Shown: piece after piece, positions 56,318-64,000 of the stretch
Position numbering within the stretch: position 1 is the stretch's first letter
Layout of the letters: every line of letters starts with the position of its first letter
Assembly: GCA_029251085.1 (NCBI GenBank)
Contig: JAQXDZ010000008.1
Span: 1 to 64,000 of the forward strand
Length of the DNA stretch: 64,000 nt
From: Mariniblastus sp.
Lineage (GTDB): Bacteria; Planctomycetota; Planctomycetia; Pirellulales; Pirellulaceae
Direction of reading: 5' to 3'
The notes under the pieces: model-generated
What the model was told of the DNA's origin: nothing
The model's input: the letters and a program-made list of their open reading frames with translations, nothing else
Database searches by the model: none
Program-made: the position numbers and the translations under genes

Positions 56318-57493
56318 GTGAAAGTGTTGGTCCAGTTGATGACGTTGATGGTTCTATTCTGTTTAGTTCTCGGCGAACCCGCGACACTGAGAGGTGTTCA
56401 GCAAACTCCGATTTCCGACCGTATCTTAGTTTCTAATTCCCGCACGAGTCTCGGTACGCAGAAAAATTTAACGGCTTCTGTTCGTGTCGGCGATTTGAAT
56501 GCAGACGGGAATATCGATGTTGTCGTTGCCAACGGTAGACATTGGCCGCAGCAGAATCTCATTTTCCTGAATCAGGGAAATGCTCGTTTTAATCAAGTCT
56601 GGTCGCTGGGGGCCAATCAATCGACATCTTACGCTTCAGAGATCGCGGATATGGATGGTGATGGTGATCTCGATGTCGTTGTTGGAAACGATATGGCGCC
56701 GAATTTACTCTTTCTGAATAACGGGCGTGCTGAGTTCCAGAAGGGTGTGCCGTTCGGGACCGTCTCGAGTGTGCGAAGTCTGACCTTGAGTGACCTGGAT
56801 AGCGATGGTGATGTCGATGTTTTGGTGACTTGCCGTGGTCGCCAAAATTACTTTTGTTTAAATGATGGTAAAGCGAATTTGGGAACTCCCAAGCCGTTTG
56901 GCGAGCAGAGTGATTCGACGATCGATGTTGTCGTCGCGGATTTGAATCGTGATGGTTTCAATGATCTCATACTTGCTAATCGTGACCATCAGCAGAATTT
57001 CGTTTTACTAAACGATGGGAAACTTGGGTTCGATCAGAAGATCCCGTTTGGAACCGGAACGGACGAAACGCGTTCGGTTGCGGTGGGCGATCTTAACGGT
57101 GACGGCCATCTCGATCTGGCACTTGCGAACATTGGTGAGCCGAATCAGATTTTATTTGGAAATGGTAAGGGAGGTTTTGGCGATTCGAAATTGTTAAGCG
57201 AATCCCGCAACAGTTCCTACGCGGTTGCTCTCGCTGATATGAATCAGGATAAAGTGCCGGATTTAGTTTTTGCCAACGTCGGCCAAGCCAATACCATGTA
57301 TTTGAATCAAGGTGACGGAAAACGTTACGCAATCTCTCAATTTGGTTTACCAGAGGCGAGAACATACGGGCTGGTAGTGGAAGATTTTAACGGGGATTCC
57401 TATCCGGATGTTTTGACCGCCAATTCAGACGCATTGAACTGGGTCTATCTGAATCGGCCCTTGAATCGCGCTAAACGCAAGATTAAAGAGTGA
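56318..57493 (+). CDS. Exported FG-GAP/VCBS repeat protein
   Basis: A protein of about 391 residues from the GTG at 56318 (GGA seven bases upstream); a TTG at 56300 is an alternative. It has a hydrophobic signal (LMTLMVLFCLVLGE) and a repeat region with at least six DxDxDG-like calcium loops: DLNADGNIDVVV, DMDGDGDLDVVV, DLDSDGDVDVLV, DLNRDGFNDLIL, DLNGDGHLDLAL and DFNGDSYPDVLT. This is a seven-blade-type beta-propeller of the integrin-alpha-like family. There is no UnbV domain or TGA here, unlike the CRTAC1-like pair. It ends in a basic tail (NRAKRKIKE). It lies after the GH16 gene; a role in binding at the cell surface is possible but not shown. Confidence 0.85.
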   Translation: MKVLVQLMTLMVLFCLVLGEPATLRGVQQTPISDRILVSNSRTSLGTQKNLTASVRVGDLNADGNIDVVVANGRHWPQQNLIFLNQGNARFNQVWSLGANQSTSYASEIADMDGDGDLDVVVGNDMAPNLLFLNNGRAEFQKGVPFGTVSSVRSLTLSDLDSDGDVDVLVTCRGRQNYFCLNDGKANLGTPKPFGEQSDSTIDVVVADLNRDGFNDLILANRDHQQNFVLLNDGKLGFDQKIPFGTGTDETRSVAVGDLNGDGHLDLALANIGEPNQILFGNGKGGFGDSKLLSESRNSSYAVALADMNQDKVPDLVFANVGQANTMYLNQGDGKRYAISQFGLPEARTYGLVVEDFNGDSYPDVLTANSDALNWVYLNRPLNRAKRKIKE

Positions 57494-57527
57494 AACCTCG
57501 ATAGGGATTCTGAGCTAATCTATTTGA

Positions 57528-57776
57528 TCAACCGGTGATGTCTAGCTGTGTCCCTGATTCAAGCGGGGCAGTTGGAGGAGCGTCGCGGGAAGCGGATTGG
57601 AATTCGTTTTTTCCATTTCCCTCCCGGTCGGTTGTTTCGAGAGTGTCCGAAATGGAGGGATTGTCAACCTTCAGCTCTTTGGGCGAATGTCGCTGTGCAT
57701 TGCGCGACCTTAGCGCTTGGTAGGCTAAGTTCATGTCAGTGCTTCCATTGATTCCAGAGGTTGCATCTGTTTTCAT
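57528..57776 (-). CDS. Small Ser/Asp-rich protein, uncertain
   Basis: An 82-residue frame from the ATG at 57776; a longer version to 57887 would overlap the AsmA-like gene. It is polar and low in hydrophobics (GSTDMNLAYQALRSRNAQR, then SDTLETTDREGNGKNEF), which suggests disorder. No family is recognised. It lies directly downstream of the AsmA-like gene on the same strand. Plus-strand frames over the same bases are equally long and do not resemble proteins. Confidence 0.35.
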   Translation of the reverse strand: MKTDATSGINGSTDMNLAYQALRSRNAQRHSPKELKVDNPSISDTLETTDREGNGKNEFQSASRDAPPTAPLESGTQLDITG

Positions 57777-57846
57777 GATTGGATCCGGTGAGTCGTTTGA
57801 GTGACTGGAGTTACTTAGATTCGACTCCAAAGCTTGCAATAATTTT

Positions 57847-60800
57847 TTAAGGTTTACGGCCCTGGCCGAGAGGACCGGCTTCACCAAGTTGGCTCAACCA
57901 GCGCTGTTTGGTTTTTGGGTTTTCGACAGTGCCTTTGACCTCAATTTGCAGGATGCGTTCACTGCTCTTGTGATAGAGTTTACTGAGAAGTGGGATATCA
58001 TATCTGTCGCGACCGAAGACCGAGTGAAATTTGAAGTCGAGGTCTTGGTCGAGATTCATATTTCCTTCGCCACTGAGAGAGATGGCATTGCCGGTAAATT
58101 TCATCTGGTCGAAGTTGATCTCATCACCCTGGACATCGAAACTGATATTAGCGGTATCAAAAGCGTGGTCATCTTGGAGATTGAGGATCGTTAACAGTCG
58201 CAAGAAGATTGGGAGTTCATAAATTTTTGCGTCATAGATTTGAATTGCTCCGCGACCTGCTTGAGACTGAATTCCTTCATAGTCCCCTTCGAGTTCAATT
58301 TGTGCGCGGCTTGTGCCAGTGATATTTTGAGCATCAGTCCCAAATTCTTTACAGGATTCCTTCAAGCAGCCGTTGGTTAATTCTGCATCGAGTCGGTAAC
58401 GATTCATTCCCGCTGTTTCCATTTCAGCATTAAATACAACTTCGCCTTTGTGCATTCTGCCTTTAATCGGCGGGTACCTTACCGGGCTATTTTCAGCACC
58501 GAGTCGAATGTTATTTTTATTGCCCGCTAAAATAACCTGGTCATCCAGCCAAATGGGTCCAGTAATTTCGGTGACTTGGTGGCCGTAGATTGAGATCGTA
58601 TCAAGATTGATTTTCCCACTGCATCGGGAAGAAACCTGATCGGAGATTCCACTCACAGTGACAAATCCATAGATGTTTTCGACCGGCATGCCGATCATCA
58701 TCCGGGCTCCACTAAAATCAAATCGAACGTCGGACCATGATAGTTTTGCCTGTAGAGGACCATTACCCAGAATGGTTGGTTGCCCCGGTTGATTTTGAAT
58801 TGGTTGGCGGCCCGCGCTCTCAACCTTTAAAGCGCCACTGACGCCAATGATTCCCTCAAATTCGAGTTGCCTAATTGCCGGCGCAATCTCTTTAGGAACA
58901 GCGTCAATAAGATCACCATCAACCTTTAGTGATGAGACTTCCATTTGATCAATGCTGATAAACCAGTCATTGTTCGTGTACGCACCGCTTCCTTCGCAGC
59001 TAAGTTTGGTGCGACCGTGATTCCCCTGAATATTGGTGAGTTTGACTTTGCCGTCTTTGACATTGACCTGTCCAGTAAGGTCGTTCACTTCGTAAGGAAA
59101 CCAAACGGGAAGAATTGATATTTGATTGGGATTGGGGCGAATGTTGCGGGCTCCCATCCTCGCTGTCATTGCCAAGTCAACCCCCGGTGCACCCGGTGGC
59201 ATGGTCATGTCTACTTTGAGTTGGTCGAGCGTGCCGCGAATGCGGAGGCTATCCCAGATTTCTCTAAGTTCACTTGAGAGAGAATATTTTAGCGTATCAT
59301 CGAGAGGAATTGATTCGCAAAGAAAGGTGACGTCGAGTCCTTCGTTGGGGTTCCAATAACCATCGCAGTTAACTCTTCCCTGATGGTTTTTTCCGGTAAG
59401 ATTGCGAAAGCGATAATCGTTGTTTTGAATTTGAATAAGGCCGTCAATTTCGTTAATCGGGTAATCAAAATTGTCGTGTCGGATTGAACAGTTTTTTAGG
59501 CGAACATCGAATTCGCGGTTCACGTCGCCGTTAGGAGAATTTTTAAAAACCCGTCCTGTGCCGCTGACTTGTCCTTGAATGCCAAACCGATTGATGACGG
59601 ATGCCATTTCAGGGTGTGCGTTGATGGCATCTCTCATCTTTTGGTCAATCGGCAAGGCGCCCGGAGCTGAGATATTGACTTCATAGGTCGGCGATTTGCC
59701 CACGCCGCGTGCGCTCCCCTTGAGCGTGATTAGATCGTCGCCGGAATTAGATTGAACGTAGAAGTCACATTTTTCATTGTTCAGGGTTACCTTCCCCCGG
59801 CAATTTGAAATTTCATAGGGAAGTTTAATGAATGAAAATGACATGTCCGTCAAATCAGCGTTTACTGATCGATTCAGCGAGTCGCCGTCGTATTCAAGTT
59901 CGAAGCCAATGTCACTGGTTCCCGAGGGGGAATACTCGTTACAAAATTTCGTGCAATATTCGGGGAACCATTTGATGAGTCGCTCTTGATTGCTGAAGTT
60001 GAAATTATCGAGACGTCCGTTCAGTTTGTATTGTTCGGGGGCCAGCACAAACCCGCGATGCCAATAGTCACACTTAAATTGCGCCTCGCCAAATCGGGCG
60101 GTCGCATTTTTTATAGAGAGAAATTCGTTGTCATGTCCGATGCTTGATTGAAATTCGAAGCTGCCATTTTGAATTGGAAAGGGAAGCCGATTATCGTCAA
60201 TTGTAAGTTGCTCAACCTGGGCGTCGATTTGGATTTCAGGAATTTCTTCGAGTGTTGCAAGTCCCTGTGCTTCGACCTTCAAGTTGATTTTTCCAGAGAC
60301 CGCTCGAAGCTCTTTCATTTGGTCTTGCATGTCTGCCGGTAATAACTTGATTAGGCCGCTGGAAAGCTGGGCGTTGGTGGCGCTCAGTTTCGCTTTCCAT
60401 TGCTTAGTGGGCGGGTGAAGGAATCCCTGGAAAGCTATTTTCGAAATTGCTTTGCTCTCAAATGCTCCATCAAACTGCTGGTACTTATTTCCTCCGTTTA
60501 GCCGCGGGCCAAGTCTGAAATTTACATTGGTGAGTGTGATAGGTGGATTGTTAACATTTTGCTCATCAACCATTCGAATTTCACAGTCTCGGAATTCAAT
60601 TTGAATTGGATTTTCTGAATCTGTTTTGGGGAGCGAGTCAATAATGTTGCTGAAATCCCATTCGCCATTTTGGTCGCGAACAAGTGTTATTTTAGCGCGT
60701 GTGATGTCGATCTTTTCGATCGGAAGATCTGAGGCAATTAGCTGCGCCATCGAGATCGGGGCATGTATAAATGCCTCGTAGATTTCCAGATGAGAATGCG

Positions 60801-61095
60801 GCTGAGAGGGAGCACCTGACGCTAGATTCAGGCTTACATAATTTAGCTGAAGTCCCCTGCCCTCGTGGAATCGAGCTTGCTCGAGGTTAAAGGTTAAGTC
60901 TGTACCCTGAAGGACTTCGCTGACTTTGTTTGATATTTGCTTCTGAAGCTGACTCTGGACAGTCTGTTTAAAGAGCATGAATGCCACGCCGCCCACCATC
61001 GCAAGGACCGCAAGGAGACGCAACAACCGTCCAAACGAGAACCTGTTCGCCGGGTGCCGCGATGTCGATCGAAATGTAGGTTGCTGAAATTGCAC
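57847..61095 (-). CDS. Large AsmA-like envelope protein
   Basis: A 1082-residue protein with a basic N-terminus, one transmembrane helix (LLRLLAVLAMVGGVAFMLF), and a long beta-rich region. AsmA-like traits are the repeated pattern of strands with polar and hydrophobic alternation (LQLNYVSLNLASGAPSQPHS, IEKIDITRAKITLVRDQNGE, IQIEFRDCEIRMV) and a C-terminal stretch, INFDQMKFTGNAISLSGEGN, then VKGTVENPKTKQRW, close to the end of AsmA and DUF3971 proteins. Proteins of this superfamily span the periplasm and may move lipids to the outer membrane. This one is longer than AsmA of E. coli (about 617) and nearer the YhdP size. Start is GTG 61095. The role here is inferred from family only. Confidence 0.8.
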   Translation of the reverse strand: MQFQQPTFRSTSRHPANRFSFGRLLRLLAVLAMVGGVAFMLFKQTVQSQLQKQISNKVSEVLQGTDLTFNLEQARFHEGRGLQLNYVSLNLASGAPSQPHSHLEIYEAFIHAPISMAQLIASDLPIEKIDITRAKITLVRDQNGEWDFSNIIDSLPKTDSENPIQIEFRDCEIRMVDEQNVNNPPITLTNVNFRLGPRLNGGNKYQQFDGAFESKAISKIAFQGFLHPPTKQWKAKLSATNAQLSSGLIKLLPADMQDQMKELRAVSGKINLKVEAQGLATLEEIPEIQIDAQVEQLTIDDNRLPFPIQNGSFEFQSSIGHDNEFLSIKNATARFGEAQFKCDYWHRGFVLAPEQYKLNGRLDNFNFSNQERLIKWFPEYCTKFCNEYSPSGTSDIGFELEYDGDSLNRSVNADLTDMSFSFIKLPYEISNCRGKVTLNNEKCDFYVQSNSGDDLITLKGSARGVGKSPTYEVNISAPGALPIDQKMRDAINAHPEMASVINRFGIQGQVSGTGRVFKNSPNGDVNREFDVRLKNCSIRHDNFDYPINEIDGLIQIQNNDYRFRNLTGKNHQGRVNCDGYWNPNEGLDVTFLCESIPLDDTLKYSLSSELREIWDSLRIRGTLDQLKVDMTMPPGAPGVDLAMTARMGARNIRPNPNQISILPVWFPYEVNDLTGQVNVKDGKVKLTNIQGNHGRTKLSCEGSGAYTNNDWFISIDQMEVSSLKVDGDLIDAVPKEIAPAIRQLEFEGIIGVSGALKVESAGRQPIQNQPGQPTILGNGPLQAKLSWSDVRFDFSGARMMIGMPVENIYGFVTVSGISDQVSSRCSGKINLDTISIYGHQVTEITGPIWLDDQVILAGNKNNIRLGAENSPVRYPPIKGRMHKGEVVFNAEMETAGMNRYRLDAELTNGCLKESCKEFGTDAQNITGTSRAQIELEGDYEGIQSQAGRGAIQIYDAKIYELPIFLRLLTILNLQDDHAFDTANISFDVQGDEINFDQMKFTGNAISLSGEGNMNLDQDLDFKFHSVFGRDRYDIPLLSKLYHKSSERILQIEVKGTVENPKTKQRWLSQLGEAGPLGQGRKP

Positions 61096-61190
61096 AAAAT
61101 TCTCATCAAGATTGGAATCAAGCCGAATGGTAGTGGTAGTCGGTAGATTTCAAAAGATGAGTTTTCGTTACTAGAGTCTGTGGGTGCGTA

Positions 61191-61219
61191 AAAAAAGGGA
61201 CTCCCGATGGAAGTCCCTT
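61191..61219 (-). terminator. Intrinsic terminator of the MFS gene
   Basis: Inverted repeat AAGGGACT (61195-61202) and AGTCCCTT (61212-61219) with a nine-base loop. On the minus strand the stem is followed by T residues (A-run from 61190 on the plus strand). A second hairpin, GCCTTCC-ATTG-GGAAGGC, lies at 61248-61265 between it and the MFS stop, without a T-run. Confidence 0.85.
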
Positions 61220-61287
61220 GATTGCGTTGTAAGTGCTAGCCCTTTTTGCCTTCCATTGGGAAGGCTTAGTAAGAGCACGACTGTTTC

Positions 61288-62841
61288 TTAGTGTCCATCG
61301 TTAAGGGATACAGGTTTGTATCCACCTTTCGACTTAAAGTAGAACCACATTGCAATGTAGCAAAGCAGCATAATCAATGGGAAGATTGTCATACTGGCAA
61401 GTGCTTTTTGTCCACTGCCAGATTTGGCGGCCTCAATTTTACTTTCCAGTCCCGGATCAGCCTTTTGAAGTTCTGCAATTTTAGTTTTATTTAGTGTCTG
61501 GTAAGAAATAATCTCGTAGATACTCTCGTCTGTCAAAAGTTCGTCTTCCTGCACTTCTGCTACCAGCGGTTTGACCGCCTGAATTTCCTTGTCAGCTTGA
61601 AGTGCTCCAATGTAAGGAAAACCGAGGGTACCGACTGCCAACATTCCGATTCCGGAAATTGCGTTAAGCGTTAAAGCACCACCGCGAGGGGTTTGCTCAG
61701 AAACAATTCCCAGCATGGTTGGCCAGAAAAAGGTTTTTCCAAGAGCATACAAAGTTGCCGCTGCAAAAATGACTGCAACACCCTGTGCGAAGGAAAGGAA
61801 CCACAGTCCTGCGATTGCCAGAACGCAACTCAGCATTAGCAGGCCAAGGGCGGAAAGGTTGTGGACGATTGGACCGGCAAAGAACCGCAATACCATCATA
61901 ATGAAAGATGTGTAAACCAAAATCCAGCCACCATCAAATTCGACGACGGATCCCATGATCCCTGAGATCCAACCATCGGTTCCGATTTCAGTCGTAGCCA
62001 AAGGCATCATGATGAGAATCAAGACGAACATCAGCGGACGTCCAAGGCTTTTGGTGTACAATCCGAAGGCGACCACCATGGCGACTCCGATTCCCATAAA
62101 GACCGTCTTGTTGCCTTCGGGGAAAAAGTCCATCAACTGAAGCGTTACTAGGAAGCCGACCACCGCTGCGCCGAGAATACCAAATTCAGAGAGCATGTCC
62201 TTGTAGCTTACACCTGCTGCGACACGTTCCTGTTGGGGGAACTCAACTTTGATTAGCATCAGGAAGTAGATGATTGCTGGAATTGCAATCGTGGCCAATT
62301 TGATAGTCCACGGAAGTCCTCCCATGAAGATGACTAGAATTCCGGCAATGACGAGTCCGCCTGGCCAGCCAGCATGTAGGATATTTAGCCATTTAGTTTT
62401 GTCTTTGTCAAACATGGTTGCAACGACGGGGTTGATAAACGCTTCCACCGTTCCGTTACCTAACGCGAGAATCAGACCGCCCCAGTAAATCAGAAACTTG
62501 GCTGTTTCGGCATCTGTTTCAATGATCGACAAAGCATAAACACCCATCACAGCCCAAGTGAATTGACAGGCGAAAGCGAACATCATTGAAAATTTGTAGC
62601 CCACCTTGTCGATGATGAGGCTGAAAATAATGATACTTAAAGCAAAGGGCCAGACTTGAATTCCCTTGAACGCACCGACTTGAGCGGGGTCGAGTTGGAG
62701 TGCGCCAACAATTGTGGGGTCATCTAATAAAAACATTCGGGTAATGAATCCGAATGCGGTGGTAATAAGTGCGATAAAACAGCCCCAGAACAAAAACATA
62801 TTTGTTTCGTTCTCAGCCTGACTCACAGTGGTGTCTGACAT
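61288..62841 (-). CDS. Major facilitator superfamily transporter
   Basis: A 517-residue inner-membrane protein with about twelve hydrophobic helices, such as MFLFWGCFIALITTAFGFI, FALSIIIFSLIIDKVGYKF (the loop-2 region with a conserved D-x-x-G), WLNILHAGWPGGLVIAGILV and LMLSCVLAIAGLWFLSF. A 60-residue acidic/polar insertion (EIQAVKPLVAEVQEDELLTD) lies between the last two helices, a feature not found in most MFS proteins. The layout recalls sugar or nucleoside transporters of the FucP/NarK-type branches in planctomycetes, but the substrate is unknown. Start is the ATG at 62841. It has its own terminator. Confidence 0.87.
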   Translation of the reverse strand: MSDTTVSQAENETNMFLFWGCFIALITTAFGFITRMFLLDDPTIVGALQLDPAQVGAFKGIQVWPFALSIIIFSLIIDKVGYKFSMMFAFACQFTWAVMGVYALSIIETDAETAKFLIYWGGLILALGNGTVEAFINPVVATMFDKDKTKWLNILHAGWPGGLVIAGILVIFMGGLPWTIKLATIAIPAIIYFLMLIKVEFPQQERVAAGVSYKDMLSEFGILGAAVVGFLVTLQLMDFFPEGNKTVFMGIGVAMVVAFGLYTKSLGRPLMFVLILIMMPLATTEIGTDGWISGIMGSVVEFDGGWILVYTSFIMMVLRFFAGPIVHNLSALGLLMLSCVLAIAGLWFLSFAQGVAVIFAAATLYALGKTFFWPTMLGIVSEQTPRGGALTLNAISGIGMLAVGTLGFPYIGALQADKEIQAVKPLVAEVQEDELLTDESIYEIISYQTLNKTKIAELQKADPGLESKIEAAKSGSGQKALASMTIFPLIMLLCYIAMWFYFKSKGGYKPVSLNDGH

Positions 62842-63095
62842 GCTTGGTTACCTATGAAATAGTTTAGTGGAAGTGGGCCACGCAAAACTCAATTGAATGA
62901 TCGATGCAAGAGTTGTTGATTCGCCCAGTGGTGATTTGACTTTAGCCGAACAGTATAACCATCAAAATTAACCATGGAAACCAAAAACATTCACCTTCCC
63001 AAGGATTGTTACCAAGGGCAGTTGAGTTTTTGGCACATTCGCCCCTATTTAACATCAACGGCTTGAAAAAAAGAGGTTGAGAGGCCCACGAACGC

Positions 63096-64000
63096 CTAGG
63101 TTGGCTCGTTTTGACGAGTAAAAATAGCTTTCGATTCCTTTTTTTCAAACCGGATGCTGCAAGGCAGGTTCAATATCTGATCTTGAGGCGTGAACAATGC
63201 TGTGGATATTTTGGACCACCAAGCCGAACTCATCGCTTGTCTGGGCCATTTTTTGCGAATCCAAAGTTCCCGCAACCAAGTGCGAATGATTAAATCGGAG
63301 TCCCGGGTTAGCGATTCACATTGGAGCACGATTTGATTAGTGGATTCCTGATCGATGATGCGATCTAGTTGTTGCGAAGCCTCAATCAAAAAGCCGTCCA
63401 GCTCTCGGGCCTGATTTCCCAGACGAGTGATTGACTCGGTCACTGCATCGCCGAATCGCTCCTTCAACACCGGTATCAGCTCGTTTCTTAAATAATTGCG
63501 AGTGTAATTTGAGTCGAGGTTTGATTGGTCTTCTTGTGTTTTTTGCCCAATTGCATTGAGGTATTGAACGATTTCATGGCGTGTCACGCCCAGTAAAGGC
63601 CGGACGATGGTCAGGGCGTCGCTGGCGAGTCGTTTCGAAGGGATTCCCGCGAGGCCGCTGATTCCAGTGCCTCGGAAAAAACGAAATAGAATCGTCTCCA
63701 CTTGATCGTCCAAGTTGTGCCCCATCACCAAGTAGCGTGCTCCAGATTCGTTTGCCATGGCGTGAAGCCGTTTGTATCGAAAGTTTCTCAGGTCTTCTTC
63801 GGAGTGGCCAATGATTTGGTTTTTTTCGGTTGAGCGTTCAATAAAAGCCAGATTAAGTTCAGCCGCAAGGTTGGCCACAAATTTGGCATCCCGATCTGAT
63901 TCAGGACCGCGTAGTCCGTGATTGACGTGAGCAATGACCAGAGATTCCTTCGCTGCCGAGGAGAATGATTCCGCGTTCGCCAGCAAGGCTCGTAAAACCG
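63096..64000 (-). CDS. tilS: tRNA(Ile)-lysidine synthase, N-terminus cut by window edge
   Basis: The frame is open to the right edge, so the first residues with the SGGxDS P-loop are outside the window; 300 codons are present. The visible part reads VLRALLANAES, then LVIAHVNHGLRGPESDRD, then RNFRYKRLHAMANESGARYL and VMGHNLDDQVETILFRFFRGTG, which is the TilS core with the conserved HxxDD-like loop and arginines. Near the C-terminus it has LIIRTWLRELW. TilS adds lysine to C34 of the tRNA that reads AUA, making lysidine and switching specificity to isoleucine. It is an essential enzyme. There is nothing unusual in the visible part. Confidence 0.9.
   Translation of the reverse strand, partial: VLRALLANAESFSSAAKESLVIAHVNHGLRGPESDRDAKFVANLAAELNLAFIERSTEKNQIIGHSEEDLRNFRYKRLHAMANESGARYLVMGHNLDDQVETILFRFFRGTGISGLAGIPSKRLASDALTIVRPLLGVTRHEIVQYLNAIGQKTQEDQSNLDSNYTRNYLRNELIPVLKERFGDAVTESITRLGNQARELDGFLIEASQQLDRIIDQESTNQIVLQCESLTRDSDLIIRTWLRELWIRKKWPRQAMSSAWWSKISTALFTPQDQILNLPCSIRFEKKESKAIFTRQNEPT

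Noticed and set aside
61248-61265. Second hairpin GCCTTCC-ATTG-GGAAGGC as a terminator
   Set aside because: It lacks a T-run in either direction; it may be part of the 3' end of the MFS transcript, but no independent role is evident.
1-64000. CRISPR arrays, insertion sequences, attachment sites, tRNA or rRNA genes
   Set aside because: No regularly spaced repeats, transposase or integrase motifs, or tRNA-like T-arm sequences were found on reading.

Overview
The window looks like a chromosome segment of a planctomycete, most likely a marine Pirellulaceae-type bacterium. The evidence is three secreted sulfatases in a row, a PVC-type cytochrome with a beta-propeller, a PEP-CTERM xylanase, Tat-signal proteins, a pseudokinase with a C-terminal periplasmic part, paralogous FG-GAP/UnbV lipoproteins, the futalosine route to menaquinone (mqnA, mqnC) and a eukaryote-like IleRS. 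There are no rRNA or tRNA genes, insertion sequences, integrases or CRISPR arrays that I can see. Coding density is high, on both strands, in short operons.

Layout. 1-3271 (minus): start of a sialate O-acetylesterase, a degenerate receiver protein, a hydroxypyruvate-isomerase-like enzyme, rimK fused to a TrkA-C domain, and the RimK-partner protease. 3533-8683 (plus): UDP-glucuronate decarboxylase, a PQQ-propeller protein, a sarcosine-oxidase-like flavoenzyme, sthA. 8756-27456 (minus): a Cys-rich exported protein, an OprO/P-like porin, a class II aldolase, ileS-purN, an acidic protein, argC-argJ, a pseudokinase, a GT4 glycosyltransferase, korA-korB. 27816-36141 (plus): ndk, two tandem CRTAC1-like lipoproteins, dapF, an acyltransferase. 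36157-38827 (minus): a membrane protein, a Tat-exported TIM-barrel protein, a small bacteriocin-immunity-like protein. 39101-57493: a transsulfuration enzyme, mqnA-mqnC, a Tat cupin protein, then a polysaccharide-degradation region (three sulfatases, cytochrome/propeller protein, GH10, GH16, VCBS protein). 57528-64000 (minus): AsmA-like protein, MFS transporter, tilS (cut by the window edge).

The most striking observation is in the tandem CRTAC1-like pair. Each reading frame carries one in-frame TGA at the same place (30565 and 33475), and clear homology to the other copy continues beyond it, giving the ASPIC/UnbV C-terminal domain. Over the 19 sense codons around the TGA, eight differ between the copies and every difference is synonymous. 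A short stem-loop is kept just downstream in both. This points to programmed UGA decoding, most simply selenocysteine, in a family I do not know as a selenoprotein family. Elsewhere in the window TGA is an ordinary stop, so a genome-wide code change is unlikely.

The 44-57 kb region reads as a machine for sulfated, xylan-like and beta-glucan polysaccharides. Sulfatases desulfate, GH10 and GH16 cut the chains, and the cytochrome/propeller protein is probably an envelope oxidoreductase. The rest is mostly housekeeping metabolism: arginine, lysine/peptidoglycan, purine, menaquinone, 2-oxoacid oxidation and redox balance.
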